Assembly: GCF_030913655.1 (NCBI RefSeq) | Contig: NZ_CP133189.1 | Location: 496,001-560,000 of the forward strand | DNA from: Clostridium sp. MB40-C1 | Lineage (GTDB): Bacteria; Bacillota; Clostridia; Clostridiales; Clostridiaceae | Direction: 5' to 3' | DNA: 64,000 nt | In this document: positions 27,337 through 36,191 of the stretch, in pieces | Layout of the letters: each line of letters opens with the position of its first letter | Position numbering within the stretch: the first letter of the stretch is position 1 | Position numbers and translations under genes: made by a program | Notes under the pieces: model-generated | The model's database searches: none | What the model saw: the letters and a program-made list of their open reading frames with translations, nothing else | Told to the model about the DNA's origin: nothing

Positions 27337-27683
27337 AAAATATCACTCCAGTTTTATTTTTCTTGTTAAGCAAGGAAATTGAATAACTCAAAAATAATTA
27401 AAACATAAAAAAGTCTATTTGAACTAAGAATCATATGATGATGTTTAATATATAAGTAAAATTATAGTATATAAAAATTGTGTCTACAATAGCTTTTTAA
27501 TTTATAGGTATTAGTGTTTTTAGTTACTAGATTACTTATTAGGGATAAGAGATGAGAGAGTCTAAATTAAAATTAGTCACTGGAAAGTGGCTGCTTATTA
27601 CTAAAAATCTGGTTGCTATAATAGATGAAGAAAGTAATGAATAGAGATAGGTAAAAAAATACAAGCTTCTTAAAATAATTTTA

Positions 27684-27712
27684 GTATATACATGTATTTT
27701 AAACACATACTA
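27684..27712 (+). promoter_or_regulatory. Possible forespore (sigma-G type) promoter of ytxC
   Basis: GTATA, 17 bases, CATACTA matches the sigma-G pattern GnATR-N17/18-CATnnTA. It sits only about 20 bases before the ATG, giving a very short leader. Otherwise the 27337-27734 gap contains degenerate TAGTTACTAG-type repeats (27521-27620) and no gene. Confidence 0.35.
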
Positions 27713-27734
27713 ACTTTTGAAAGGAGTGAATACT

Positions 27735-28634
27735 ATGCTATTACATACTATTGTTTATAAAGATAATGAAGATAGGATAATAGATGAACTCAATAAAGTT
27801 ATAGAATTTTTTGAAGCAAAAGATGTTTCGTTAGGCAGAGCTGAGTATATAAATAATGGTATTCATTTTATAAAAATATTTTGTGATGATAGTGACTTCA
27901 ATGAAAAGTTAGTAAATAAATTTAGTTTTTATTTGGCTAATATACTATATAAAATAGTTGTTGAAGAATATTGTTGTGAGGAAATACAAAATTTTTTAAA
28001 TGAAACATACTTTTTCTTAAAATATGATGATATGAAAGAAATAGCAAATACAAGTTATAGAATTTTAAATGATGAAGATAGAGAATTAGATGAGGATAAA
28101 ATATATTGTTTAAATAAAAAAAATGACATTATCGAAAAAATACAAGAATGTATAAAAGAGAACAATGAAATAAACATAGAGGGATTTATTACTTTTAGAA
28201 TGAAAAAACTAACAGAAGATTTGGAAAGTATAGTTAATAAAGTAGCTGAAAAACATATGGTAGAAAAAGAATATGATGAATTTATAAAACTTCTCAAATA
28301 TTTTGTTGAAGTTCAAGAAAGCAAGATAGAAGAAGTTAATATAATTATTAAAGAAAACGGAGAGTATATAATAACAGATAAGAAAAATAAGGATATAATG
28401 AAAGAAATGCTTACAGATATAATGGATTCAAAGTATACAGAAAATGTAAGCACTGAAGATTTAATAATTAGTGGACTTATAACTTATTCTCCTAAGAATA
28501 TAGTGATTCATCATGTAGATAATTGCACTAATAAAGAGATTATAGACACTATACGAAAGGTTTTTGAGGACAGAGTTAAATTTTGTGACGAATGTTCTAA
28601 ATGTGCTAAAATAAAATCTCCTTTAAAAGTATAA
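27735..28634 (+). CDS. ytxC: YtxC-like sporulation protein
   Basis: The 299-residue protein resembles the YtxC family (putative sporulation protein) in length, in its opening LLHTIVYKDNEDRI and in its acidic, helix-rich body. It carries a C-terminal Cys cluster, FCDECSKCAKIKSP. In Bacillus and many clostridia ytxC also lies directly upstream of thrS, as here. Biochemical function is unknown. ATG 27735 is chosen because AAAGGAGTG lies 7 bases upstream; the TTG at 27717 has no site. A sigma-G-like promoter lies just upstream. A hairpin at 28654-28695 follows the stop. Confidence 0.8.
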   Translation: MLLHTIVYKDNEDRIIDELNKVIEFFEAKDVSLGRAEYINNGIHFIKIFCDDSDFNEKLVNKFSFYLANILYKIVVEEYCCEEIQNFLNETYFFLKYDDMKEIANTSYRILNDEDRELDEDKIYCLNKKNDIIEKIQECIKENNEINIEGFITFRMKKLTEDLESIVNKVAEKHMVEKEYDEFIKLLKYFVEVQESKIEEVNIIIKENGEYIITDKKNKDIMKEMLTDIMDSKYTENVSTEDLIISGLITYSPKNIVIHHVDNCTNKEIIDTIRKVFEDRVKFCDECSKCAKIKSPLKV

Positions 28635-28653
28635 AAATTATATTTAAAACATA

Positions 28654-28695
28654 AAGTTATAGAATAATGTGAAGAACAACAATATTCTATAACTT
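28654..28695. repeat. Palindrome after ytxC, related to the gltX 3'-end repeats (family 3E)
   Basis: AAGTTATAGAATA pairs with TATTCTATAACTT. The outer part matches the TAGAATAATGT / TATTCTA pattern of the repeats at 24334. It could end ytxC transcription but lacks a T-run. Confidence 0.5.
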
Positions 28696-28741
28696 ATTTA
28701 ATGTAAAGATCAGAATTTAATATAAAAATTTAAAAAAAGTA

Positions 28742-28770
28742 TTGACAGAAAATATTATTGGGAATATAAT
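28742..28770 (+). promoter_or_regulatory. thrS promoter
   Basis: A perfect TTGACA, 17 bases, TATAAT just upstream of the T-box leader. Confidence 0.9.
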
Positions 28771-28776
28771 TTATGG

Positions 28777-29068
28777 AAATAGAACATTTGAAATAAAGAC
28801 TATGAAAAGGAAGAGTAAACAAAATTCTGTTCTCAGAGAGAAGAACTCACCGGCTGTAAGGTTCTTTGTTCAAGGATTGTTGAAAACCACCTTTGAGTTG
28901 AATATTGAAATTAAGTAGGTATTTCCGCAAGCTGGCGTTATAGCTAATGAGATGGTAATGATATATTAAATTTGTTACATTATATGTAATGTTGTATTAT
29001 ATTATTGCAACTTGGGTGGAATCGCGATTATACTCGTCCCATATTTTGGGGCGAGTTTCTTGTTTTTT
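28777..29068 (+). ncRNA. T-box leader of thrS
   Basis: The leader carries the conserved T-box sequence GGGTGGAATCGCG (29014-29026) followed by a terminator hairpin (ACTCGTCCC / GGGGCGAGT, 29032-29056) and T-run. In stem I the likely specifier is ACC (Thr), in GAAAACCACC near 28884. Uncharged tRNA-Thr should stabilise the antiterminator and allow thrS expression. Between the terminator and thrS lies a 200-bp stretch of repeat sequence. Confidence 0.92.
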
Positions 29069-29089
29069 GAAAAAGTAAGGTAATTTATT

Positions 29090-29250
29090 ATAAACAGACT
29101 TCTTAGGAGTTTTACTCCTTAGAAGTCGTTATCCAGGGTTGTGCCATTCTTTATCCCTTCATTTAAAAATGATGGGAGTATTAGAAGGGCTAGACATCGG
29201 ATAAACAGAATTCTTAGAAGTTTTGCTCTATGTGAAAGTTAAGCAGTGAA
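29090..29250. repeat. Repeat stretch between T-box and thrS
   Basis: It contains a hairpin (GACTTCTTAGGAG / CTCCTTAGAAGTC, 29098-29128, one mismatch). The motif ATAAACAG-A-TTCTTAG-AGTTTT occurs twice (29091 and 29204) and again at 45497. A smaller stem TTCATTT / AAATGA lies between them. Confidence 0.5.
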
Positions 29251-29287
29251 CCAAAAGTAAAATTTAAAATTGAGGGAGGAAAAAAAG

Positions 29288-31201
29288 ATGATTAAAGTAA
29301 CTTTAAAAGATGGAAAAGTTTTAGAAGTAGAAAAAGGATCAAAAGTTAGTGAGATAGCTTGTAAGATAAGCTCATCTCTTAGAAAAAAGGCTCTTGGAGC
29401 TATGATAAATGGGGAAAGAGTAGAACTTATGACAGAAGTTAATGAAGATTGTGATTTATCAATATTAACTTTTGAAGATGCAGATGGAAAATGGATTTTA
29501 AGACATACAGGATCACATATACTTGCTCAAGCTGTTAAAAGATTATATCCAGATGTAAAGCTTGCTATAGGACCTGCTATAGACAGTGGATTCTATTATG
29601 ACTTTGATGCAGATTTTTCTTTTACTCCAGAAATACTTGAAAAAATAGAAAAAGAAATGGAAAAGATAGTAAAAGAAAATCTTCAATTAGAAAGATTTGA
29701 GCTTCCAAGAGAAGAAGCTATTAAGTTTATGAAAGAAAAAGGAGAAGATTATAAAGTAGAACTTATAGAAGATCTTCCAGAGGATGCAGTAATATCTTTT
29801 TACAGACAAGGAGACTTTGTTGACCTTTGTGCAGGACCTCATGTTCCATCAACAAAAGATGTAAAAACAATTAAACTTCTTTCAGTTGCAGGTGCGTATT
29901 GGAGAGGTGATGAAAAAAATAAAATGCTTCAAAGAATATATGGAACAGCGTTTACAAAGAAAAGTGAACTTGAAGAATATATTCATATGTTAGAAGAAGC
30001 TAAAAAGAGAGACCATAGAAAACTAGGAAAAGAATTGGGGTTATTTGTAATACCAGATGAAGGTCCAGGATTCCCATTATTCTTACCAAAAGGTGTTGAA
30101 CTTAAAAATAAACTTTTAGAATATTGGAGAGATGTTCATAGAAAAGCTGGTTATGTAGAAATAGAAACTCCTATCATATTAAATAGAAAGCTTTGGGAAA
30201 CATCAGGACATTGGTATCATTATAAAGAAAACATGTATACTCTTTTAATAGATGAAGAAGATTATGCTATAAAACCTATGAACTGTCCAGGTGGAATGCT
30301 TGCTTATAGAACTCAAATTCACTCTTATAGAGATTTCCCAATGCGTGTTGCAGAACTAGGAAGAGTTCACAGACACGAATTATCAGGAGCATTGCACGGA
30401 CTTATGAGAGTTAGAGCATTCACTCAAGATGATGCACATATATTTATGCTTCCTGAACAAATTAAGGAAGAAATAATGGGAGTTGCAAAACTTATAGATG
30501 AAGTTTACAAAACTTTTGGATTTAAATATCATGTTGAACTATCCACAAGACCAGAAGACTCTATGGGAACTGATGAAGAATGGGCAATTGCTGAAAATGG
30601 TTTAAAAGAAGCTTTAGAAGAGATAGGACTTGAATATATAGTAAATGAAGGAGACGGAGCTTTCTATGGGCCAAAAATAGATTTCCATTTACAAGATTGC
30701 ATAGGAAGAACTTGGCAATGTGGTACTATCCAATTAGATATGCAATTACCTCAAAGATTTGATTTAACTTATATAGGAAAAGATGGAGAAAAGCACAGAC
30801 CAGTTATGATTCACAGAGTTGCTTTTGGTAGTATAGAAAGATTTATTGGTATTCTTATAGAACACTATGCAGGTAAATTTCCACTATGGCTTGCTCCAGT
30901 TCAAGTTAAAGTTCTTCCAATTTCAGATAAATATATGGAATATGCTAATAAAGTAAAAGATGTTTTATTTGAAAAGGGAATAAGAGTTGAAGTTGATCAT
31001 AGAGCAGAGAAAATAGGATATAAGATAAGAGAAGCTCAACTTGAAAAAATACCATATATGCTTGTACTTGGTGAAAAAGAAATGAATGATAATACTATAG
31101 CTGTAAGAAGTAGAGATGGTGGAGACCTTGGAGCTATGAATTTAGATGAATTCATTGAAAAGGTTGAAAAAGAAGTAAAAGAAAAAGAAAATAATTTATA
31201 A
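29288..31201 (+). CDS. thrS: Threonyl-tRNA synthetase
   Basis: The 637-residue class II synthetase has an N-terminal TGS domain (1-60), editing domain with HTGSHILAQAVKRLYP near 70-85, catalytic core (about 240-530) and anticodon-binding domain (about 535-637). The zinc Cys lies in MNCPGGM near residue 333, with the matching His in HRHELSGALHG. Class II motif 3 is in VAFGSIERFIGILIEH. ATG 29288 follows GAGGGAGGAAA; a TTG at 29270 is in frame but is not needed. Expression is controlled by the T-box leader upstream, and infC follows with its own promoter. Confidence 0.97.
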   Translation: MIKVTLKDGKVLEVEKGSKVSEIACKISSSLRKKALGAMINGERVELMTEVNEDCDLSILTFEDADGKWILRHTGSHILAQAVKRLYPDVKLAIGPAIDSGFYYDFDADFSFTPEILEKIEKEMEKIVKENLQLERFELPREEAIKFMKEKGEDYKVELIEDLPEDAVISFYRQGDFVDLCAGPHVPSTKDVKTIKLLSVAGAYWRGDEKNKMLQRIYGTAFTKKSELEEYIHMLEEAKKRDHRKLGKELGLFVIPDEGPGFPLFLPKGVELKNKLLEYWRDVHRKAGYVEIETPIILNRKLWETSGHWYHYKENMYTLLIDEEDYAIKPMNCPGGMLAYRTQIHSYRDFPMRVAELGRVHRHELSGALHGLMRVRAFTQDDAHIFMLPEQIKEEIMGVAKLIDEVYKTFGFKYHVELSTRPEDSMGTDEEWAIAENGLKEALEEIGLEYIVNEGDGAFYGPKIDFHLQDCIGRTWQCGTIQLDMQLPQRFDLTYIGKDGEKHRPVMIHRVAFGSIERFIGILIEHYAGKFPLWLAPVQVKVLPISDKYMEYANKVKDVLFEKGIRVEVDHRAEKIGYKIREAQLEKIPYMLVLGEKEMNDNTIAVRSRDGGDLGAMNLDEFIEKVEKEVKEKENNL

Positions 31202-31208
31202 AAAAGGT

Positions 31209-31237
31209 TGACAAAACAATAAATAAATAGTACAATA
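31209..31237 (+). promoter_or_regulatory. infC operon promoter
   Basis: TTGACA, 17 bases, TACAAT, beginning 8 bases after the thrS stop. Confidence 0.82.
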
Positions 31238-31243
31238 CTACGT

Positions 31244-31370
31244 GTTAAGAAGAAACGAGCTGTTTCTCACCTTACAGCATTGCTAGTAAGGTTATGGGAG
31301 TAGAATAATCAACCAAAATGAATTTTGATTATAATACAAGGAACGGCTCAAAGCTGTTCCTTTTTTATTA
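31244..31370 (+). ncRNA. Attenuated leader of infC-rpmI-rplT (L20-type leader)
   Basis: The leader ends in a Rho-independent terminator (GGAACGGCT / AGCTGTTCC with T6, 31340-31366). It contains an upstream hairpin CCTTAC / GTAAGG at about 31271-31292. In Firmicutes this operon is commonly autoregulated by ribosomal protein L20 through such a leader; that mechanism is assumed from the family. Confidence 0.7.
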
Positions 31371-31435
31371 TGTATTTATATAATGAAAGTATGACTTATA
31401 TTTCTTGTTTTATAAAAACTCGGAGGTGAATTAAT

Positions 31436-31948
31436 ATAAAAAAAGATAGTCTAATAAACGAAGAGATCAGAGAAAAAGAAGTAAGAATTATAGACGATGA
31501 AGGACAACAATTAGGAGTAATGAGTTCTAAGGAAGCATTACAACTTGCAGAAGAAAAAGAACTTGATTTGGTTTTAATATCACCAAATGCTAATCCACCT
31601 GTTTGTAGAATAATGGACTTTAATAAGTACCTTTATGAGCAAGCAAAAAAAGTTAAAGAAGCTAAGAAAAAGCAAAAAACTGTTAGCATAAAAGAGATCA
31701 GATTGAGCCCTACTATAGAGGAGCATGATATAGGAATAAAAGCTAATCATGCTAGAAAATTCCTAATGGGTGAAGATAAAGTTAAAGTTACTGTGAGATT
31801 TAGAGGTAGAGAAGCAGACCATTCTTACAAAGGTCATGAAATTCTAAAAGCCTTTTTATCAAAAATAGAAGATATTTGTGTTGTTGAAAAAGCAGCAAAA
31901 CTTGAAGGAAGAAACATGGTAATGGTATTAGCTCCAAAGAGAGCTTAG
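31436..31948 (+). CDS. infC: Translation initiation factor IF-3
   Basis: IF-3 binds the 30S subunit and checks start codons. The reading frame extends upstream of the first ATG (31520) to give [20 protein letters not shown], the expected IF-3 N-terminus (compare SKDFIINEQIR in Bacillus). The start must therefore be a rare codon. ATA at 31436 has GGAGG 9 bases upstream and aligns with the usual start; ATT at 31430 is only 3 bases from GGAGG. Rare start codons make infC self-limiting, since IF-3 rejects them. The product is 170 residues and includes the C-terminal [16 protein letters not shown] domain. rpmI follows after 19 bp. Confidence 0.93.
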   Translation: MKKDSLINEEIREKEVRIIDDEGQQLGVMSSKEALQLAEEKELDLVLISPNANPPVCRIMDFNKYLYEQAKKVKEAKKKQKTVSIKEIRLSPTIEEHDIGIKANHARKFLMGEDKVKVTVRFRGREADHSYKGHEILKAFLSKIEDICVVEKAAKLEGRNMVMVLAPKRA

Positions 31949-31967
31949 TTGAAAGGAGGAACTTACA

Positions 31968-32165
31968 ATGCCAAAAATGAAAACACATAGAGGAGCCGCA
32001 AAGAGATTTAAGAAAACAGGAAGCGGAAAACTTAAGAGAGCTAAAGCTTTCAAAAGCCACATCTTAACTAAGAAGAGCTCAAAAACAAAGAGAAATCTTA
32101 GAAAAGGTACTCTTGTATCTGAAACACAAGTAAAAGCAATGAAGAAATTATTACCATACTTATAA
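31968..32165 (+). CDS. rpmI: 50S ribosomal protein L35
   Basis: The protein has 65 residues, is highly basic, and opens with the L35 signature [20 protein letters not shown]. It lies in the universal infC-rpmI-rplT order. ATG 31968 follows AAAGGAGGAAC. Initiator Met is probably removed. Confidence 0.98.
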   Translation: MPKMKTHRGAAKRFKKTGSGKLKRAKAFKSHILTKKSSKTKRNLRKGTLVSETQVKAMKKLLPYL

Positions 32166-32195
32166 TCGATATAGTAGGAAAAGGAGGTCTTTAAA

Positions 32196-32555
32196 ATGGC
32201 AAGAGTAAAAAGAGCAGTACACGCTCGTAAAAAACATAAAAAGGTTTTAAAACTTGCAAAAGGTTATTATGGAAGAAGAAGCAAAACTTTTAGAGCTGCT
32301 AATGAAACAGTAAACAGAGCTTTAAGATTTGCTTATGTTGGTAGAAAATTAAAGAAAAGAGATTTCAGAAGACTTTGGATTGCTAGAATAAATGCAGCAA
32401 CAAGAATGAGCGGTCTTTCTTATTCGAAATTTATGAATGGAATGAAGCTTGCTGGAATAAATATGAATAGAAAAATGCTTTCAGAAATCGCTATAAATGA
32501 TCCTAAAGCATTTGCAGATTTAGTAGAAGTAGCAAAAAAACAATTAAATGCTTAA
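32196..32555 (+). CDS. rplT: 50S ribosomal protein L20
   Basis: The 119-residue early-assembly 23S rRNA binding protein shows [19 protein letters not shown] and [11 protein letters not shown]. The long basic N-terminal helix and globular C-terminal domain are both present. ATG 32196 follows AAAAGGAGGTC. In relatives, L20 is the repressor of its own operon. A terminator follows at 32559-32585. Confidence 0.98.
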   Translation: MARVKRAVHARKKHKKVLKLAKGYYGRRSKTFRAANETVNRALRFAYVGRKLKKRDFRRLWIARINAATRMSGLSYSKFMNGMKLAGINMNRKMLSEIAINDPKAFADLVEVAKKQLNA

Positions 32556-32558
32556 AAC

Positions 32559-32585
32559 AAAATGCGGCTTTCATAGCTGCATTTT
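32559..32585 (+). terminator. Terminator of infC-rpmI-rplT
   Basis: AAAATGCGGCT pairs with AGCTGCATTTT (one G-T pair), followed by TTTATTTATA. Confidence 0.85.
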
Positions 32586-32594
32586 ATTTATATT

Positions 32595-32645
32595 GGCTAT
32601 GTTTTAAGAAATTATTGACTTTATGTAATTTCTTAAAACATAGTT
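32595..32645. repeat. Short palindromic repeat (family 2)
   Basis: CTATGTTTTAAGAAATTA and its exact complement (18-bp stem, 32597-32614 with 32626-32643) around an 11-base loop. The outer part GGCTATGTTTTA is shared with the elements at 38444 and 63173. The adjoining TTTAGGGCTACTAAAGGAAG is also found after the 38444 copy. Confidence 0.7.
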
Positions 32646-32821
32646 TTAGGGCTACTAAAGGAAGGCTTATGCTTAAACAATATAGTTCATAATTTTTAAT
32701 AGGTTTGTCTCAACATTACTATCTATACATCTATAACATTGATATATTTTTATAAAGTATGTTTTAGATTGGTATTGATTATAATAAACAAAGAGAATAT
32801 TATTATACATAATAAAGTATT

Positions 32822-32931
32822 TAATCCCCAGTCTACAATTATCAATATTTACTTAAAGATAAAGAAGGTTTACTTACGCTAGTAAGAAAAACAATATTTT
32901 TGAGAATTGGTAAATGGAGAGTGGGGATTAT
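32822..32931 (+). promoter_or_regulatory. Long imperfect stem-loop leading the ktr genes
   Basis: Outer arms of about 24 bases pair imperfectly, anchored by TAATCCCCA (32822-32830) and TGGGGATTA (32923-32931). An inner hairpin CTTAC-GCTA-GTAAG lies at 32873-32886. It ends 33 bases before the ribosome site of the potassium transporter gene. It does not match the c-di-AMP (ydaO) riboswitch consensus as I know it. It may be a regulatory leader or another mobile palindrome. Confidence 0.45.
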
Positions 32932-32976
32932 AGAATATAGATTTTTGAAATTTTTATGAATTATGAGGTGTTGAAA

Positions 32977-34311
32977 TTGCAAAGTAAAAATAAACGAAAA
33001 TTATCACCTGTTCAAATATTAGCCATAGGATTTGCAATTGTTATTTTAATTGGAGCCATTTTATTAAGTCTTCCAATAGCTTCCAAATCTGGTGTTAGTA
33101 CCCCGTTTATAGATTGTATATTTACATCGACTTCTGCAGTATGTGTTACTGGGCTTACTACCTTAAACACTGCTGAGTATTGGACTTATTTTGGCAAAAC
33201 AGTTATAATATGTTTAATTCAAATAGGCGGACTTGGATTTATGTCTTTTGCTACTTTACTTGCTCTTATTTTAGGTAAGAGGATAACTCTAAAAGAAAGA
33301 CTTGTAATGCAGGAGGCAATGAATTCATTTTCACTTCAAGGACTTGTAAAGTTGGCTAAATATGTATTAATATTTACTTTTTCTGTAGAAGGTGCAGGGG
33401 CACTATTAATGTCTACAAAGTTTATTCCAGAGCATGGATTTTTAAAAGGAGTATATTTTAGTGTATTTCACTCTGTTTCTGCATTTTGTAATGCAGGATT
33501 TGACCTTACTGGAAACAGCTTAGTACCTTATTTTAATAATTCCGTTATCGTACTTACTATCGCTGCACTTATAACTATAGGAGGGCTAGGTTTTTCAGTT
33601 TGGGCAGAAATATATAATTATAAAGGTTTAAAGAAACTTTCACTTCATGCTAAACTTGTAATATCAGCAACTATTATTTTAATTGTAGTTGGATGGATTT
33701 TAATGTTTTTATTTGAGGTGAATAATCCTGCTACCATAAAAGGCTTTTCTATAAAGGATAAGCTTTTATCATCCTTATTTGCATCTGTTACTCCAAGGAC
33801 AGCTGGGTTTAACTCTATATCAACAACAGATATGACTCCAGCAGGCAAGGGATTAACTATACTTCTAATGTTTATAGGAGGATCCCCAGGTTCTACTGCA
33901 GGAGGAATCAAAACGGCTACTGCAGGGTTACTTTTAATGACTGTTATTTCTGTAATAAAAGGAAGAGAAGATACAGAAATCTTTAAGAGAACTTTAAGTA
34001 AAGAGATAGTATATAGAGCATTTGTAATAACTACAATAGCTTTTGGAGTTGTAGTAACTGGTTCTATGATATTATCTGTTACTGAACCAGGAGCTTCACT
34101 AGAACATATAATATATGAGACTACTTCAGCTTTTGCAACAGTAGGTCTTACTTTGGGATTCACACCTAAGTTAAGTTTTATTGGTAAAATAGTAATAGCT
34201 TTAACCATGTATATAGGAAGAGTTGGACCTTTAACATTGGTTCTAGCATTAGCAAATAAAAAGAAAGGAAGTTCAATAAAATATCCAGAAGGCAAAATAT
34301 TAGTTGGTTAG
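32977..34311 (+). CDS. ktrB: TrkH/KtrB-family potassium uptake membrane protein
   Basis: The 444-residue channel-like subunit has eight transmembrane helices and four pore loops. The filter segments are visible as TSTSAVCVTGL, HSVSAFCNAGFD, RTAGFN and TSAFATVGLT, with the key Gly present in each. TTG 32977 is proposed because GAGGTG lies 7 bases upstream; ATG 32956 is in frame and would add seven residues but has no ribosome site. It works with the cytoplasmic RCK protein encoded next, after 12 bp. In Firmicutes Ktr proteins are often controlled by cyclic di-AMP. Confidence 0.9.
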   Translation: MQSKNKRKLSPVQILAIGFAIVILIGAILLSLPIASKSGVSTPFIDCIFTSTSAVCVTGLTTLNTAEYWTYFGKTVIICLIQIGGLGFMSFATLLALILGKRITLKERLVMQEAMNSFSLQGLVKLAKYVLIFTFSVEGAGALLMSTKFIPEHGFLKGVYFSVFHSVSAFCNAGFDLTGNSLVPYFNNSVIVLTIAALITIGGLGFSVWAEIYNYKGLKKLSLHAKLVISATIILIVVGWILMFLFEVNNPATIKGFSIKDKLLSSLFASVTPRTAGFNSISTTDMTPAGKGLTILLMFIGGSPGSTAGGIKTATAGLLLMTVISVIKGREDTEIFKRTLSKEIVYRAFVITTIAFGVVVTGSMILSVTEPGASLEHIIYETTSAFATVGLTLGFTPKLSFIGKIVIALTMYIGRVGPLTLVLALANKKKGSSIKYPEGKILVG

Positions 34312-34323
34312 AGGTGGTTTCTT

Positions 34324-34986
34324 ATGAAAAAAAGACAATTTGTAGTAATAGGTCTTGGAAGATTTGGAAGTTCTATAGCTAAAACATTATATTCATTAGG
34401 AAATGATGTTCTTGCAATAGATGCAGATGAAGATATAGTTCAAGGCATTGCAGACAGTGTAACTCACGCAGTACAAGCAGATACAACAGATGAAAATAGC
34501 TTAAGGACTCTTGGAATAAGTAATTTTGATGTGGCTGTAGTGACAATAGGTTCAAATGTTCAAGCTAGTATAATGACAGCACTTTTAGTAAGAGAGCTTG
34601 GAGTTAATTATATAGTAGCTAAAGCACATAATGAGTTACATGCAAAAGTTTTAAAGAAAATAGGAGTAGAAAGAGTAATATTCCCAGAAAGAGATATGGG
34701 AGTTAGAGTTGCTCATAACCTAGTTTCATCTAATATACTAGATTATATAGAATTATCTTCTAGTTATAGTATTGCCGAAATTGCAGCTCCAGAAGAGTGG
34801 TATGGAAAAACTCTAAAAGATGTAGATATGAGAGCAGAGTATGGAATAAATGTTATGGCAATTAAAAAGAATGATGAGGTTAATATTGCTCCTTTAGCTG
34901 ATGACGTAATACAACCAGGTGATATTGTTGTTGCTATAGGCGGAGTAGAAGAATTAAATGATCTTGAAAATGAAATAAACAAATAA
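34324..34986 (+). CDS. ktrA: KtrA-like RCK/TrkA_N regulatory subunit
   Basis: The 220-residue cytoplasmic gating subunit binds NAD or ATP through GLGRFGSSIA (11-20) with acidic DADED after the second strand (RCK_N, 1-135). The C-terminal RCK_C domain (about 140-220) is where c-di-AMP binds in relatives. ATG 34324 follows AGAGGTGG. The pair with the preceding membrane protein is the standard KtrAB arrangement. Confidence 0.93.
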   Translation: MKKRQFVVIGLGRFGSSIAKTLYSLGNDVLAIDADEDIVQGIADSVTHAVQADTTDENSLRTLGISNFDVAVVTIGSNVQASIMTALLVRELGVNYIVAKAHNELHAKVLKKIGVERVIFPERDMGVRVAHNLVSSNILDYIELSSSYSIAEIAAPEEWYGKTLKDVDMRAEYGINVMAIKKNDEVNIAPLADDVIQPGDIVVAIGGVEELNDLENEINK

Positions 34987-34998
34987 AGGGTGAAGTTT

Positions 34999-35793
34999 TT
35001 GAATATAATTGAAAGCAAACAAAACTCGCTTATAAAAGAAGTAAAAAAATTACATAAAAAGAAATATAGAAATGAAAAAAATCAGTTCATAGTTGAGGGC
35101 TTCAGATTTGTAGAGGAGGCATTGAAGTCTTCTTTTAATGTTCCATATATATTTGTAAATGAAAATGCTATGGAAAGATACAAAAGTTTTAAAATAGAAG
35201 CTTTAATTAATGAAAATACTGAAGTATATTCTATTAGTGATAATTTATTAAAAGATATATGTAATACAGATACACCTCAAGGGATTTTATGTGTAGTTGA
35301 TAATGAATCTGTAGAAGTTAAGGATGCCAAGGGGTTTTATGTATTAGTTGATAGGATACAAGATCCAGGAAATATGGGAACTATAATAAGAACTGCACAT
35401 GCTTCAGGTGCCCTAGGAGTTATAATCACAAAAGGAACAGTTGACATATATAATGATAAAACATTAAGATCAACTATGGGATCTATATTTAATATTCCTA
35501 TAATTCAGGATGAAAACTTAGAAATAATAAAGAATCTTAAGGCAAAAGGATTTAGAATTGTAGTGAGTTCTTTAGATACAGATAAAAATTTTTATGACAT
35601 TAACTTAAATCAAAAAATTATTATTGCTGTAGGTAATGAGGGTAGTGGAATAAGTGAAGAAATATATTCCATTGGAGATGAAAAAGTTAAAATTCCTATG
35701 CCAGGAGGGGCTGAATCTTTAAATGCAGCTGTTGCAGCGGGAATCATGATTTATGAAGTAGTGAGACAAAAAATAACGAATAGTAAATGGTGA
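34999..35793 (+). CDS. SpoU/TrmH-family RNA 2'-O-methyltransferase
   Basis: The 264-residue protein has an N-terminal SpoU substrate-binding domain (MNIIESKQNSLIKEVKKLHKKK) and a C-terminal SPOUT knot domain with VDRIQDPGNMGTIIRTAHASGALGVI, GNEGSGIS and IPMPGGAESLNAAVAAGI. The last is the SAM-binding knot. It resembles Bacillus YsgA, which also lies just upstream of pheS. The target is probably 23S rRNA; which nucleotide is not readable. TTG 34999 is chosen (AAAGGGTGA about 5 bases away); GTG 34990 is the alternative. Confidence 0.88.
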   Translation: MNIIESKQNSLIKEVKKLHKKKYRNEKNQFIVEGFRFVEEALKSSFNVPYIFVNENAMERYKSFKIEALINENTEVYSISDNLLKDICNTDTPQGILCVVDNESVEVKDAKGFYVLVDRIQDPGNMGTIIRTAHASGALGVIITKGTVDIYNDKTLRSTMGSIFNIPIIQDENLEIIKNLKAKGFRIVVSSLDTDKNFYDINLNQKIIIAVGNEGSGISEEIYSIGDEKVKIPMPGGAESLNAAVAAGIMIYEVVRQKITNSKW

Positions 35794-35917
35794 CCAGTGA
35801 TACATATCAGTTGAATTAAATTTCCTATGAAAAAGAAAATTAGTTATACTGGTTAGTTACTAAAGTGTTCACTATATATTAATGTATAAATTTTTAGAAA
35901 ATATTAAACATAATAAC

Positions 35918-35958
35918 AAAACATCCATTAGATAAGGAAATTTCTAGTGGATGTTTTT
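35918..35958 (+). terminator. Terminator after the SpoU methyltransferase
   Basis: AAAACATCCATTAG pairs with CTAGTGGATGTTTT, then T6. The rest of the 35794-36191 gap holds a fragment of repeat family 1 (TAATTTCCTCAATTAT near 36019) and AT-rich DNA. Confidence 0.8.
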
Positions 35959-36191
35959 TGTGTTAATGATGATAATTATATATTTGAGGAATAATTTGTG
36001 TAAATTATGTGTAAATGGGTAATTTCCTCAATTATCTAAGTTCTTAATTCATCAAATAAATAGGAATAAATTAAGAGATGGTAAGGATTACAAAAATTAC
36101 TATAAGAGTTAATATAAAGATAGAGTGAATTTAATCGAAAATATAGATATAAAAAATGTGACATGATATAAAAACATAAAGAGGTGGAAAA

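Noticed and set aside
33645-34295. Minus-strand ORF of 216 codons opposite ktrB
   Set aside because: An antisense shadow of membrane helices; no ribosome site and no family resemblance.
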